From JBDREC01 sp043820105 [NCBI: Pseudomonadota bacterium] (GTDB lineage Bacteria > Bdellovibrionota_F > JAHFAK01): 64,000 nt of DNA. This document shows, in pieces, positions 45,596 through 55,407 of this stretch. The DNA lies in assembly GCA_043820105.1 (NCBI GenBank), contig JBDREC010000088.1, positions 40,133-104,132 of the forward strand. The letters run 5' to 3'. How positions within the stretch are numbered: position 1 is the first letter of the stretch; each line of letters starts with the position of its first letter. Below the pieces are notes generated by a model. It was given only the letters and a program-made list of their open reading frames with translations, was not told where the DNA came from and did no database searches. The position numbers and the translations under genes are program-made.

Positions 45596-46228
45596 TTGCG
45601 AAATCGCTTTTTTATAATCTTCAGCATTAAAAATAGCGTTTCCAGCAACCATCACATGAACGCCGCTTGCTTTAACTAATTTCGCTGTTTCGGCATTAAT
45701 ACCACCATCCACAGAAATCAAACAATCGGATTTTGCAGCATCAATTGCCTTTCTTAGGTATTTTATTTTATCTAGTGATTCTTTTATAAACTCTTGACCG
45801 CCAAACCCTGGTTCAACTGACATAACTAATATCAAATCAAGATCAGGTAATAATTTTAGTAATTCTTTACAATCGGTTTTTGGCTTTATGGAAATACCGG
45901 CTTTTTTTTCTAGATTTTTTATATCTTTTAATAAGGTGCTAGGATCATCACTTGCTTCAAAGTGAAAAGTAATATAATCAGATCCTGCATCTGCAAAGTC
46001 CTTTATATATTTTTCTGGATTTGAAATCATAAGATGAACATCAAGGGGCAAGCCCGTAACTTTTCTTATGCTTCTAACAACTGGCGCTCCAATTGTAACA
46101 TTAGGAACAAAGTGACCGTCCATAACATCAATATGGATCCAGTCAGCTCCTGCTTTTTCAACATTTTTTATTTCTTCACCAAGGCGTGCAAAATCAGCAG
46201 ACAAAATTGAAGGTGCTATTTTAATCAT
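45587..46228 (-). CDS. rpe: Ribulose-phosphate 3-epimerase
   Basis: 213 residues, complete TIM barrel. IAPSILSADFARLGEEI, HIDVMDGHFVPNVTIG (metal His32, Asp34) and MSVEPGFGGQEF are family signatures, with ISVDGGIN near the end. It interconverts ribulose and xylulose 5-phosphate in the pentose phosphate pathway. The start overlaps the fmt stop (ATGA), so it is in an operon with fmt and def. Confidence 0.95.
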   Translation of the reverse strand: MIKIAPSILSADFARLGEEIKNVEKAGADWIHIDVMDGHFVPNVTIGAPVVRSIRKVTGLPLDVHLMISNPEKYIKDFADAGSDYITFHFEASDDPSTLLKDIKNLEKKAGISIKPKTDCKELLKLLPDLDLILVMSVEPGFGGQEFIKESLDKIKYLRKAIDAAKSDCLISVDGGINAETAKLVKASGVHVMVAGNAIFNAEDYKKAISQLK

Positions 46229-47157
46229 ATAAATTTTATCTCTTTCTTATATCCATTAATAAAATCAACACAAGACATGCGCCTTTTATTTTCAAGATGA
46301 ATCTCTAAAAGTTCCAGGGTGCCATCACCAGTATTTACTAAAAACCCATCATTTGATGAACATGCAAAGGAGCCTGGCACTCCGGAAACTGACAATTCGC
46401 AAAGTCTTGATTTATAAATAGTTACTTTTTTATCATCAATTGTTGAATGAGCTCCAGGTATTGGAGAAAGCCCTCGAATAAAATTATGAATTTCTTTTGC
46501 TGTTTTATTCCAATTAATTCTGGAATTTTCAGGCGTAATTTTTTCAGCGAAAGTGACTTCAGAAGAATCTTGTGTTTGTGGCTTTGCTTGGCCTGACATT
46601 AATAAATCAATAGCTTCGCACAAGCAATCCGCACCTAAAACAGCAAGCTTATCGTGCATCATGCACAAATCATCATTTTCACCAATTTCAATTTCACGCT
46701 TCAAAACAATATCACCTGCATCCATTTCATCTGTTAGAAAAATACAAGAAACGCCTGTTTTAGTATCGCCATTAATTATTGGCCAATATAAAGGAGCTGC
46801 TCCTCTGTATTTGGGAAGCAATGAAGGGTGAATGTTTATTGTTTTAATCTTTGGCAAATCTATAATATCTTCAGGTAAAAATTTACCATAAGCAACTACT
46901 GCCACAATATCAATTTCAAGTTCTTTGATTTTTTGACAAGTTTTTCCCTTTTTAAGACTTTTTGGTTGAAAAACAGGAAGGTTAAGTTTCTCGGCTTCTG
47001 TCTTTACAGGAGGAGGAGTCAATAGAAGCCCTCTGCCCTTTGGCTTATCAGGCTTAGTGACAACACCAACAATTTGATAGTTATCATTTGAGGCTAATTT
47101 TTTAAGACAAGGAATGGCAAACTCTGGTGTACCCATGAATAATATTTTAGCTTTCAT
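46225..47157 (-). CDS. fmt: Methionyl-tRNA formyltransferase
   Basis: 310 residues. KILFMGTPEFAIPCLKKL, NIHPSLLPKYRGAAPLYW (formyl-transfer site Asn-His-Asp set) and DEMDAGDI identify Fmt; the C-terminal ~100 residues form the tRNA-binding domain. It formylates initiator Met-tRNA; the adjacent def product later removes the formyl group. Gaps of 3 bp to def and an overlap with rpe indicate one transcript. Confidence 0.95.
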   Translation of the reverse strand: MKAKILFMGTPEFAIPCLKKLASNDNYQIVGVVTKPDKPKGRGLLLTPPPVKTEAEKLNLPVFQPKSLKKGKTCQKIKELEIDIVAVVAYGKFLPEDIIDLPKIKTINIHPSLLPKYRGAAPLYWPIINGDTKTGVSCIFLTDEMDAGDIVLKREIEIGENDDLCMMHDKLAVLGADCLCEAIDLLMSGQAKPQTQDSSEVTFAEKITPENSRINWNKTAKEIHNFIRGLSPIPGAHSTIDDKKVTIYKSRLCELSVSGVPGSFACSSNDGFLVNTGDGTLELLEIHLENKRRMSCVDFINGYKKEIKFI

Positions 47158-47160
47158 AAG

Positions 47161-47688
47161 CTACTTGCTCCCAATTTCCTTGTTATATCTTCTTACATAG
47201 AGTTGCTTTTTAAGACGACTAATTTGATCAAGAATTGTTAAGCCTTGAAGATGGTCCATTTCATGTTGAATAACAACCGCGTGAAACCCAGAGGCTTCAA
47301 TTACAAACTTTTCCATCTCTTCATTATAGGCTTCAACTTTAATAGTTTCATATCTTTCAATTTCTTCCTCAAATTCGGGAACAGATAAACAACCCTCTGT
47401 ACATTTTTGTAATCCAGCTTTACTTACAAGTTTAGGATTTATTAAAACTTTAGGATTACTAACAATTTCTTCGTTTTCTGTTTTTTGAGCAGCATATCCC
47501 TGATCATAAACAAAAAGACAATGATCCTTACCAACTTGATTAGCAGACAAACCAATTCCAGGTGCTGCAAACATTGTCTCATACATATCTTCAATTAATT
47601 TCTTAATAGAGCTGTCAACTTTTTCAACAGGAACACACTTTTGGCTTAAACTTGGGTCATTAAAATGAAGAATTTTTAATAAACTCAT
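47161..47688 (-). CDS. def: Peptide deformylase
   Basis: 175 residues. The three motifs are intact: GIGLSANQVG (44-53), EGCLSVPE (Cys100 metal ligand) and QHEMDHLQG (His142, Glu143, His146). It removes N-formyl groups from new proteins. First gene of def-fmt-rpe. Confidence 0.95.
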   Translation of the reverse strand: MSLLKILHFNDPSLSQKCVPVEKVDSSIKKLIEDMYETMFAAPGIGLSANQVGKDHCLFVYDQGYAAQKTENEEIVSNPKVLINPKLVSKAGLQKCTEGCLSVPEFEEEIERYETIKVEAYNEEMEKFVIEASGFHAVVIQHEMDHLQGLTILDQISRLKKQLYVRRYNKEIGSK

Positions 47689-47759
47689 ACTTATATTTCC
47701 AAAACATCAAATAATTAAATTAATAAAAAAAGCAGACATACATCAATCTTCTAATTCTG

Positions 47760-48488
47760 TCAACTTTGCAAATAGCTAGCACTTAAGTTCAAATCTTCTT
47801 TATGTGTAATTTTAATATTAGCTGATAAACCTTTGACTACATAAACACTTGCTAAATTGTAATTAAAAACAAGACTTACATCATCAGTAACATTTATATT
47901 TTGATCCTGCTTAGCCATTTGATGAGCTTTTTTAATCAGGCTTGCCTTAAAGCCTTGCGGTGTTTGCGCTTGCAATATTAAATTTCTAGCCGGAATTTCT
48001 ACAATTTCCATTTTATCATTTACTCTATAAATTGTGTCGCTTGAAGCACATGCACAAGACACAGCATCATGAGATTTTAAGGCTTCTAATACATCATTGA
48101 TAAGCTCATCTGCAACAAAAGGTCTTACAGCATCATGAATTAAAATGAGATCATCATCATTTTGAATTGCATTAACTCCAATAAAAGAGCTTTCTTGCCT
48201 TGATAAGCCTCCATCTAATATTTTAGATACTTTTTTATAAGAATTTTTAGAAATAATTTCTTCAATCAATAAACGAAAGTCTGGATTTGCAACAAGAATA
48301 ATATTATCAATATTTTCATTTCTTTCAAAAGCTTCAATTGAAAGTTCAATTACTGTTTTACCCTGAATTTCAATGAATTGTTTTGGTAAATCTGTGCCAA
48401 ACCTTTCACCTTTTCCTGAAGCTAAAATTATTGCATTAGATTTCTGCACTTGTTTATTCTGCATAAGCTTTATTTTTAATTTATTCAA
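47760..48488 (-). CDS. ispD: 2-C-methyl-D-erythritol 4-phosphate cytidylyltransferase
   Basis: 242 residues from TTG 48488, preceded by AGGAT; ATG 48464 is an alternative. AIILASGKGERFGTDLPKQF is the nucleotide-binding motif (Ser replaces the more usual Ala in AAGxG), with HDAVRPFV and TPQGF. It makes CDP-methylerythritol, the third MEP step after dxs. IspF is not adjacent. Confidence 0.9.
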   Translation of the reverse strand: MNKLKIKLMQNKQVQKSNAIILASGKGERFGTDLPKQFIEIQGKTVIELSIEAFERNENIDNIILVANPDFRLLIEEIISKNSYKKVSKILDGGLSRQESSFIGVNAIQNDDDLILIHDAVRPFVADELINDVLEALKSHDAVSCACASSDTIYRVNDKMEIVEIPARNLILQAQTPQGFKASLIKKAHQMAKQDQNINVTDDVSLVFNYNLASVYVVKGLSANIKITHKEDLNLSASYLQS

Positions 48489-48652
48489 AGTTAAATCCTA
48501 TGTTTACTTAATTATAATAACTTTAACAATTGATTTCCCCTAATCTTTAATTTTTGAAAATAAAAGTGTCAACGTTTGATACAGAATTTTATAGACTTTA
48601 GAGATTATATTTTTTATGCAAATAGAATGATTATCTAAATTATTGAAGCAAT

Positions 48653-49303
48653 ATGCTAATTTGCCCAGAAAATATTTCAAAATGGTCGATTTATCTAAAT
48701 TCAAATGAAGACAAACTTATAGGCATAAGTCATGCAGATATTGTTACACTAGCTTGCAAGCTAAAAGTTTCAGCTATTCAATTAACAGATAAACTTGCTA
48801 GCCCTAATTCACTTTATGAAACTGCTTTTTGCTTGCGAAAAATTACCAAAGATTTTGGCATTCCATTTATTATCAATGATAGATTAGATATTGCGAATGC
48901 CATCCTCGCGGATGGTCTTCATATTGGACAGGAAGATATTCCAATAGCTGTTGCTAATAAATTAATTAATGACGATATGCTATTAAGTGTAACCTGTAAT
49001 AATATTGATCAAGTCATTGAGTCAGAAAAATGTTTGTGTGATTTTATCAAAATCGGTCCTTTTTATGAAGAAAACTTTGAAGGAAAATCAATTAAAAATG
49101 ATGAAAGCTACCAGCTTTTATTTGAAATAAAAAAAATATCTAACCTTCCTATTATTGGCTTTGGTGATTTTAATAAAGACAATGTTAAAACAGCTCTAGA
49201 TGAAGGAATTAACTGCATTTCAATAACACCCAAGGGTAACAATCTAGAAAAAATTGAAAATAATATTTGTGAAATAAAATCAGTTTTGGAAAATATCATA
49301 TGA
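48653..49303 (+). CDS. thiE: Thiamine-phosphate synthase-like protein
   Basis: 216 residues. TIM-barrel motifs of ThiE are visible though diverged: VSAIQLTDK, FIINDRLDIANAILADGLHI GQ, FIKIGPFYEE and the phosphate loop IIGFGDFNKDNV. ThiE joins the pyrimidine and thiazole halves of thiamine. The gene overlaps thiL by 4 bp (ATGA). No TPP riboswitch was found upstream. The divergence leaves some chance of a related TenI-type role. Confidence 0.8.
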   Translation: MLICPENISKWSIYLNSNEDKLIGISHADIVTLACKLKVSAIQLTDKLASPNSLYETAFCLRKITKDFGIPFIINDRLDIANAILADGLHIGQEDIPIAVANKLINDDMLLSVTCNNIDQVIESEKCLCDFIKIGPFYEENFEGKSIKNDESYQLLFEIKKISNLPIIGFGDFNKDNVKTALDEGINCISITPKGNNLEKIENNICEIKSVLENII

Positions 49304-50298
49304 GCATTCTAAACAAAACAGGGGAATTTGCTCTTATAGAAAAAATCAAAGAGCTCTTTCCCAAAAATTATCCTGATGAGGTCATTTGTGGTATTGGCGA
49401 TGATACTGCTATTATTAAAAAGGATGATAATCACTCAATTTTAGCAACAGTGGATATGCAAGTTGAGGGAAAACATTTTGACACAAAATATGCAAGTTTC
49501 TATGAAATTGGGCAAAAAGCACTTTCTGTTAATATAAGTGATATCGCTGCAATGGGAGGAAAACCAAGTTTTGCATTTATTTCACTTGGTCTGCCAGGCA
49601 ATTTAGAAACAAATACTTTTGATCAAATCATGCATGGCATAAAAAAAGAAGCAACAGAATATCAGATAAGTGTACTTGGTGGTAATATTGCAAAAACAAA
49701 TCAAATTATCATTGATATATTTTTAATGGGAGAAATCAATACCAAGCACATCCTTAAAAGAAGTGGAGCAAAAATAAGTGATAGAATTTTCGTCACCGGA
49801 AACCTTGGATCATCGGCTCTTGGTTTAAAAATGTTACAGGATTTTGGGAAAGACTATCCAAGAGAATTTGAAAACTCTGTAAAGGCTCACTTAAAACCAG
49901 TTCCAAGAATAAAGGCAGGACAAGTAATAGCAAAAGCTGGCTATGCAACAGCAATGATAGATATTAGTGATGGCCTTATCCAAGATCTGGAACATGTTTG
50001 CGAAGCAAGTAAAGTTGGTGCAATTATTTATAAAGATAAATTGCCTGTTGCCCATGATGTGCAAACTCCAGAATATAGCATAAAAGATTTGGCTCTATGT
50101 GGAGGTGAAGATTATGAACTGCTTTTTACCATGAAAAGTGACACCTCCATTGGCCTTATAGAATCTCTTTTTAAGGAGAGCGGAGTTAAGCTTACAGAGA
50201 TTGGCAAGATTACAGATTATGAGGATAAGATTAAGATTTTGGATAAAGATGGTGGTGATGTTAAGCTATTAAGCAAAGGTTGGGACCATTATAGGTAG
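49300..50298 (+). CDS. thiL: Thiamine-monophosphate kinase
   Basis: 332 residues. PurM/ThiL fold: IGDDTAII, TVDMQVEGKHFD, KALSVNISDIAAMGGKP, VTGNLGSSALG, ISDGLIQDLEHVCEAS and GGEDYELLF. It phosphorylates thiamine monophosphate to the diphosphate needed by Dxs and others. Cotranscribed with thiE. Heptamer arrays follow the stop. Confidence 0.94.
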   Translation: MSILNKTGEFALIEKIKELFPKNYPDEVICGIGDDTAIIKKDDNHSILATVDMQVEGKHFDTKYASFYEIGQKALSVNISDIAAMGGKPSFAFISLGLPGNLETNTFDQIMHGIKKEATEYQISVLGGNIAKTNQIIIDIFLMGEINTKHILKRSGAKISDRIFVTGNLGSSALGLKMLQDFGKDYPREFENSVKAHLKPVPRIKAGQVIAKAGYATAMIDISDGLIQDLEHVCEASKVGAIIYKDKLPVAHDVQTPEYSIKDLALCGGEDYELLFTMKSDTSIGLIESLFKESGVKLTEIGKITDYEDKIKILDKDGGDVKLLSKGWDHYR

Positions 50299-50373
50299 TA
50301 AGTCATAAGTGGTAAGTTGTAAGTTGTAAGTTGTAAGTATAAATCTTTAAAACACTTACCACTTACCACTTAT
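50299..50373. repeat. Inverted heptamer pair between thiL and anmK
   Basis: TAAGTCA, TAAGTGG, TAAGTTG x3, TAAGT (50299-50338) and CACTTAC, CACTTAC, CACTTAT (50353-50373). The arms are complementary around a 14-bp spacer and end just before the AAAAGG ribosome site of anmK. Confidence 0.9.
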
Positions 50374-50386
50374 AAAAAGGATACTC

Positions 50387-51562
50387 ATGTCAAACAATTT
50401 ATTCATAGGTGCCATATCAGGCACATCAATGGACGGACTTGATGTTTCGATTTTAGACATATGCAAAAAGTCCAGGGAAAATTATGCTTTTAATTCTATT
50501 TTCTTTAAAACGTATAAATATCCTGATGCATTAAACGCAGAATTAAAACAACTTGTTTTCACAAAAGAATTTGAGCTTAAGGATTTTTGTGAACTGCAAT
50601 ATAAGATGGGAAAATTCTTTGCAGAAAGTATTCTTAAAGCCGTCAAGGCTTCAGGAATTAATAAGCAAGATATTAAAGCAATTGGCTCCCATGGTCAAAA
50701 TATTTATCACCTGCCAAGTAGTATTAGTGATGAACCATATTCTTTTCAAATAGGCCACCCCTCAATAATCGCAGGACTTACAGACATTACAACAGTTTCA
50801 GATTTTAGAATGGCTGATATTATCGCCCATGGAGAGGGAGCGCCCCTGGCCCCGATTTTTCACTATCACTTTTTTAAAAAGTTTAAAAAGTCGTTCATTG
50901 TATTGAACATCGGTGGAATTGCAAATATTACAGTGATTGATTATTCAAAAGAAAAAATAAAAGTTTCAGGCTTTGATACAGGCCCTGGAAATACTCTAAT
51001 TGACAGAGCAATGAATCGTCTCTTTAAATTGCCTTATGACAAGAATGGACAGATTGCTAAAAAAGGAAAAGTAGATTATTCAATAATAAAAAAACTATTA
51101 AAAAATGATTATTTCCAGAAAAACAACCCAAAGTCTTCTGGTCTTGAAAAATTTGATGACAAGTATTTAAAAAGCATCATTCGAAAACTACGAGCTAAAA
51201 GAGCAAATAAAAATGACATTATTTCAAGCTTAACAGCTTTAACAGCTGAATCGATTTCTTTAAGCTTAAATAAACATCTCAGAAAAAACATGGATACTGT
51301 TGTTTTATGTGGCGGTGGCCCCAAAAATAGCACAATGATTTCCTTTTTAAAAAATCTTCATCCAGACCTATCTTTTATAAATTCTGATAAATTTGGAATT
51401 TCAATCGACGAAATGGAAGCGGACTTATTTGCATTTTTAGCTTATTTATCCATTAATGGCCATAGAGTTAACCTAAAAACAGTAACAGGTTCAAAAAAAG
51501 AAATTTGCTTGGGAGTAATTGCACCTGGTGGTAATTATAGGTCTGTATACCTCTCACATTAA
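50387..51562 (+). CDS. anmK: Anhydro-N-acetylmuramic acid kinase
   Basis: 391 residues. AISGTSMDGLDV (9-20), GSHGQNIYHLP, NIGGIANIT, GFDTGPGNTLIDRAM and VLCGGGPKNSTM are all AnmK motifs. It phosphorylates and opens 1,6-anhydro-MurNAc during recycling of peptidoglycan. Length is normal. The gene is alone; no murQ is nearby. Confidence 0.94.
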   Translation: MSNNLFIGAISGTSMDGLDVSILDICKKSRENYAFNSIFFKTYKYPDALNAELKQLVFTKEFELKDFCELQYKMGKFFAESILKAVKASGINKQDIKAIGSHGQNIYHLPSSISDEPYSFQIGHPSIIAGLTDITTVSDFRMADIIAHGEGAPLAPIFHYHFFKKFKKSFIVLNIGGIANITVIDYSKEKIKVSGFDTGPGNTLIDRAMNRLFKLPYDKNGQIAKKGKVDYSIIKKLLKNDYFQKNNPKSSGLEKFDDKYLKSIIRKLRAKRANKNDIISSLTALTAESISLSLNKHLRKNMDTVVLCGGGPKNSTMISFLKNLHPDLSFINSDKFGISIDEMEADLFAFLAYLSINGHRVNLKTVTGSKKEICLGVIAPGGNYRSVYLSH

Positions 51563-51725
51563 TTATTAATTATTGATTATTAATTATTTTCACCCCACCC
51601 ATCCATATGCCGTATTTTCACCAAAACACTAATTAAATGATACCTTAATGCTCAAAACAAAAACTGTAAGCCAGATCACACTCCCATAAGGCCTTGATTT
51701 GTCTTATGTTTTCAATTGTCCCTTT

Positions 51726-51741
51726 TGGCACGATTCTTCCA
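51726..51741 (+). promoter_or_regulatory. Weak sigma-54-like promoter
   Basis: TGGCAC-GATTC-TTCCA: perfect -24 and correct spacing, but -12 is CC instead of GC. It lies 49 bp before ATG 51790. Listed as a weak candidate because of its position. Confidence 0.35.
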
Positions 51742-51789
51742 TATAAGCATATACTAATTAGGTTAATAAAAAAGAAGGTAACAAACACA

Positions 51790-52143
51790 ATGCAAAGCTT
51801 AAGTTTTAAAAGATTATTTCTAATCGTACTTTTCACAATTCTTGGTTCATTTCTATATTCACTAAATGCATATTCGTCTGAGATTGGAATTTTAGCCAAA
51901 AATAAAATCGAGCAACATGTAAAAATCATTGAAAATAAGACTTCTATAGAAAAACTTGCCTTTTATGATAAAGATATATCGACATATAAAGACATCATGA
52001 AATTCATAGCAAGGGCAACTGATAATTTAAATGGCTTGGCCCTGGCTTATGATAATAAGCAAATCCTTTTCAAACCAGCACTCGTTGAAAGAAATGATAA
52101 AGTTCATTTGAATTTAGCAGTATTATTTTCTTATAGAATATAG
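51790..52143 (+). CDS. Small exported protein of unknown function
   Basis: 117 residues from ATG 51790, where a signal peptide begins (FKRLFLIVLFTILGSFLYSL, cleavage near AYSSE); an ATG at 51694 would add 32 unlikely residues over the promoter. The mature part is charged and mixed alpha/beta. It abuts the convergent TPR gene stop to stop. No family was recognised. Confidence 0.6.
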   Translation: MQSLSFKRLFLIVLFTILGSFLYSLNAYSSEIGILAKNKIEQHVKIIENKTSIEKLAFYDKDISTYKDIMKFIARATDNLNGLALAYDNKQILFKPALVERNDKVHLNLAVLFSYRI

Positions 52144-52890
52144 TTACTTCGTCTTCCTATCTTTCGGAAACAGCTTATCAACAATTGATCGCTTAATTGG
52201 CTCTTCTCCGACCAAAACCCTCAAATTATTCTTAGCAGTATGATTATCTTCCCATAAATCCAGGGCTGTAGAGTAACTTTTAATGGCATCATTATGCCTT
52301 AGAAGATGTCTTTGAATCATTCCGAGATTTGTATAACTTACTGATAATCTTCGATAAGTTTCGACTTGAGCAATTTCAATCTCTTCGATTCTCTTATTTC
52401 TGAATTTTTCAATATCTTTGCCTTTGAAAGCTTCGTCATTTGGCTGGAAATCACCCTTTATTAGATTGTAAATATCATTTTTTGCTACTTCCCCATAAGT
52501 TTTTAGCCATTTTACATAGATTGCAATGCTTTTTAAAGCAAAATCATGTGCTTTTTGTAGATATTCACTTTTTTCTTCTTCTGACTTTTGTTCATAAATT
52601 GCTAGCATCAAATTTGCGGATGCAAAATTATTATAAATAATTCCAATTTCATATGACTCAGAATAAGATGGATATTGCAGATAGATTTCTTCAAGCTTTT
52701 GCAATAAAGCAAAACCCAAATTATAGTCCTTATTATTTATGAGCTTATCATATTCTGAAAGCAATTTCCTTGCTTCAAACACTCTTGGATCTTCATAGGC
52801 ATTTTTACTTTCATAGTAAAAATAAATTATTACTAAACCTATGATAGAAAAAATAAAAATAAGAGAAAATAATATGGTTTTATTAAGCAT
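52144..52890 (-). CDS. Membrane-anchored TPR protein
   Basis: 248 residues. One N-terminal membrane helix (TILFSLIFIFSIIGLVIIYF), then helical repeats; the clearest TPR-like pair is near the C-terminus (RRLSVSYTNLGMIQRHLLRH, DAIKSYSTALDLWEDNHTA). TPR units mediate protein-protein contact, here in the periplasm. The gene lies 20 bp after the symporter gene and could be the end of that operon. Confidence 0.72.
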   Translation of the reverse strand: MLNKTILFSLIFIFSIIGLVIIYFYYESKNAYEDPRVFEARKLLSEYDKLINNKDYNLGFALLQKLEEIYLQYPSYSESYEIGIIYNNFASANLMLAIYEQKSEEEKSEYLQKAHDFALKSIAIYVKWLKTYGEVAKNDIYNLIKGDFQPNDEAFKGKDIEKFRNKRIEEIEIAQVETYRRLSVSYTNLGMIQRHLLRHNDAIKSYSTALDLWEDNHTAKNNLRVLVGEEPIKRSIVDKLFPKDRKTK

Positions 52891-52910
52891 AAAAATAATA
52901 AGTTAAAATT

Positions 52911-54596
52911 TTAGCTGTGAACTTGTTCAACAAGGAGTTTTCTGATTTCAAGTGGTGTTTCTTTTCCAAATCTAGAAAAAACAATATTGAATAAAATTGC
53001 AAGTGGTGCACCAATCCATGCAAAATACCATGCATTTAACCAATAAGTAATAAAATCATTAAATGGTAAAACCACGCCAAATTTATTTGCAATAAAGTAG
53101 GTTAAAGAAATAAGTGAAACTCCGATTCCTACTGAAAGTCCAGCAATAGCACCTGTTTTATTTGAACCTGTCCACCAAATTCCAAGTAGGAACAGTGGGA
53201 AAATTGTACAACCAGCTAAAGAAAAAGCAACAGCAACTAATTGAGCAATCAAAGCAAGTTTCATAAGTGCAACGACTGCAACTGAAACCGCCATAAGAAT
53301 TGTACCAACTCTAGCCATTAATAATTGCTTCTTTGCTGATGCATCAGGATTAAATACTTTAACATATAAATCATGAGAAAAGGCAGAAGCTCCTGCTACG
53401 AGCAAACCCGAAACCGTTGAAAATGCAGCTGACACACCACCTGCTGCTAAAAAGCCAACAATCAGAGGATGAATTTTTCCAAGTTGAGCGGTGTAAACAA
53501 CAATTGCATCTTTAGCGAGGACTCCAACATCTGGATTTGCTGACAATATTTTTCCAAACGCTGAATAAATTGGAGCAGACCAATATAATAAACAAATAAA
53601 GAAAAGTCCCCAAACAACTGACCATCTGGCGTCATTTGCTTTTGGCACAACATAAAATCTTTGAATAACATGAGGAAGTCCAGCAGTTCCAACCATTAAG
53701 GAAAAGCTTGTTGCCATCCATTGAAAAAATGTGCTTCCGGTTGCAGGATCCCAGGGCATAGCAAACTCAGGGCATGGCACAATTGCAAAATCATGCCCAT
53801 ACGAATTCACCAGAGCGACCGCGTCCGCCAGATTTGGGGCCGGGATTCCTGTAACAATGTCAGAAACAATGCTTCCATAACCAATTTGAGGAATTATCCA
53901 GAAATAATCATATTTAAAGGTAAGCATAAAAAGTGGAATCAAAAAGGATATAATGATGATTACATATTGAATCTGCATGTTTTTGGTAACACCAAGCATA
54001 CCTGAAATCAGTGTATAACAAAGCACAACTGAGGCTCCTATTAAAACTGCCCAGGTATAGTCAACACCAAGTACCCATTTAAACATAAGACCGATTCCAC
54101 CGAACTGTCCAACACAATAGGCAAAGGAGATGAAAATCGCAACAACAGCACCAGTTGCCCTCAGACCCTGAGAATAATATCTATCGCCAATAAAATCAGG
54201 GGCAGTATATTTTCCGTATTTTCTAATTTGGCCAGCCATTAATATTAATAATAAAACATAGCCGCCAGTCCAACCAACGACATATGATAAGCCATGATAA
54301 CCGTAACCATACATGATTGCTGCCATTCCCAGAAAAGATGCAGCACTCATCCAGTTTGAAGCAATAGCCATACCTGAGCCAACTCTGGATATCTTTCTTC
54401 CTGCAGCCCAATAGTCGCCAGTGTCTTTTGCCTTATTTAAAATACCAACTAAAACAAAAAGACAGAGAATTGAAATAAGAATAATAGCAGGGCCTACCTT
54501 AAAGCCTCCTTCAAGCTTAGTGGCACTTGCAAAGCTTAGGCTGGGTATTACTAATAAAGTAAAAATTATATAATATAACTTATTAAATTTAGTCAT
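52911..54596 (-). CDS. Sodium:solute symporter (ActP/VC2705-like)
   Basis: 561 residues with about 13 membrane helices. Family motifs: DYWAAGRKISRVGSGMAIAS, NWMSAASFLGMA, GKYTAPDFIGDRYYS and STVSGLLVAGASAFSHDLY. Relatives import acetate or other short acids with sodium. The small DUF4212-like partner is directly upstream (54620) and a Cache-CBS-DUF294 protein further upstream, the usual genomic company of this symporter subfamily. The substrate is not readable from the sequence. Confidence 0.93.
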   Translation of the reverse strand: MTKFNKLYYIIFTLLVIPSLSFASATKLEGGFKVGPAIILISILCLFVLVGILNKAKDTGDYWAAGRKISRVGSGMAIASNWMSAASFLGMAAIMYGYGYHGLSYVVGWTGGYVLLLILMAGQIRKYGKYTAPDFIGDRYYSQGLRATGAVVAIFISFAYCVGQFGGIGLMFKWVLGVDYTWAVLIGASVVLCYTLISGMLGVTKNMQIQYVIIIISFLIPLFMLTFKYDYFWIIPQIGYGSIVSDIVTGIPAPNLADAVALVNSYGHDFAIVPCPEFAMPWDPATGSTFFQWMATSFSLMVGTAGLPHVIQRFYVVPKANDARWSVVWGLFFICLLYWSAPIYSAFGKILSANPDVGVLAKDAIVVYTAQLGKIHPLIVGFLAAGGVSAAFSTVSGLLVAGASAFSHDLYVKVFNPDASAKKQLLMARVGTILMAVSVAVVALMKLALIAQLVAVAFSLAGCTIFPLFLLGIWWTGSNKTGAIAGLSVGIGVSLISLTYFIANKFGVVLPFNDFITYWLNAWYFAWIGAPLAILFNIVFSRFGKETPLEIRKLLVEQVHS

Positions 54597-54619
54597 TTCT
54601 GATTACCTCCATTTGTAAC

Positions 54620-55285
54620 TTAAGCATCATCGTGTGCTGAATATTTTTTATTTATTTTATCTGTTGCTTTACAATATATAAAACAAAGCGCTACAAAGAG
54701 AATTAACAAAAATTCAGCTGTATACCAATAATGAAAAGGAAATCCCAAAAACCTGGTATCAGTTAAAAATGATTGGTAATGTGTTAAGTATAGATTCATA
54801 ATAGAAGGAACAGCACTCATACTCTCTTGGCAAAGCTCCTTAGACACATTTGTTATTATAAAAAAAGGCAAAAGCTTCACTTCTAAACTATCCTGTTTTA
54901 AATTTAAAGCTTGGGCAAGAGCCACAGAGTCTTTAGGATTTAATGATGGATCTAATTTGTAAAGCTCATAAGAAAGCACTTTAGAAAGCGTTTCTTTATG
55001 TTCTTTTTTAATAGATTTTCCCATAACAGCGATTAAGGACTTAATAAAAACCTGCTGATCTGCAACTGTTGCCTGTCCACTTTCAACAGAGGACCAAACA
55101 GAATTAAAAGCAACAAGTGTTTTTTCCTGAACTGGTTTTTCAATAACTTTTAATAGAATCTGAAATCCAAAAATAGCGAAAGCCCAAATTAAAACCATTA
55201 TAATAATCATCCTGGTGTTTGCTTTTGCTCGATCAGTTGTAGGTCTAAAAAAACTGATCCTTACATCTTGATTTTGTTCCGACAT
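54620..55285 (-). CDS. DUF4212-like symporter subunit with large insertion
   Basis: 221 residues. The ends match DUF4212: FFRPTTDRAKANTRMIIIMV with helix 26-47, and FPFHYWYTAEFLLILFVALC with helix 188-206 plus DKINKKY. Typical members are about 80-100 residues with the two helices close together. Here about 130 extra helical residues (50-178) sit between them, on the periplasmic side if topology is conserved. It precedes the symporter by 23 bp. The insertion might sense ligand or gate transport; that is inference. Confidence 0.82.
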   Translation of the reverse strand: MSEQNQDVRISFFRPTTDRAKANTRMIIIMVLIWAFAIFGFQILLKVIEKPVQEKTLVAFNSVWSSVESGQATVADQQVFIKSLIAVMGKSIKKEHKETLSKVLSYELYKLDPSLNPKDSVALAQALNLKQDSLEVKLLPFFIITNVSKELCQESMSAVPSIMNLYLTHYQSFLTDTRFLGFPFHYWYTAEFLLILFVALCFIYCKATDKINKKYSAHDDA

Positions 55286-55407
55286 TTTTACTCCTAATTA
55301 ATATATACTTAAAAAAGGACGAAATTTCCTAACCTAGTAAAAATGTGGAGTCAATGAGAAAAAATTGGCGGGCAAGTATTGGCAAAAAAGGGATAGGCAC
55401 TTTTTGA

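Noticed and set aside
48489-48652. TPP riboswitch before thiE-thiL
   Set aside because: The conserved CUGAGA and ACCUGA-type segments are missing.
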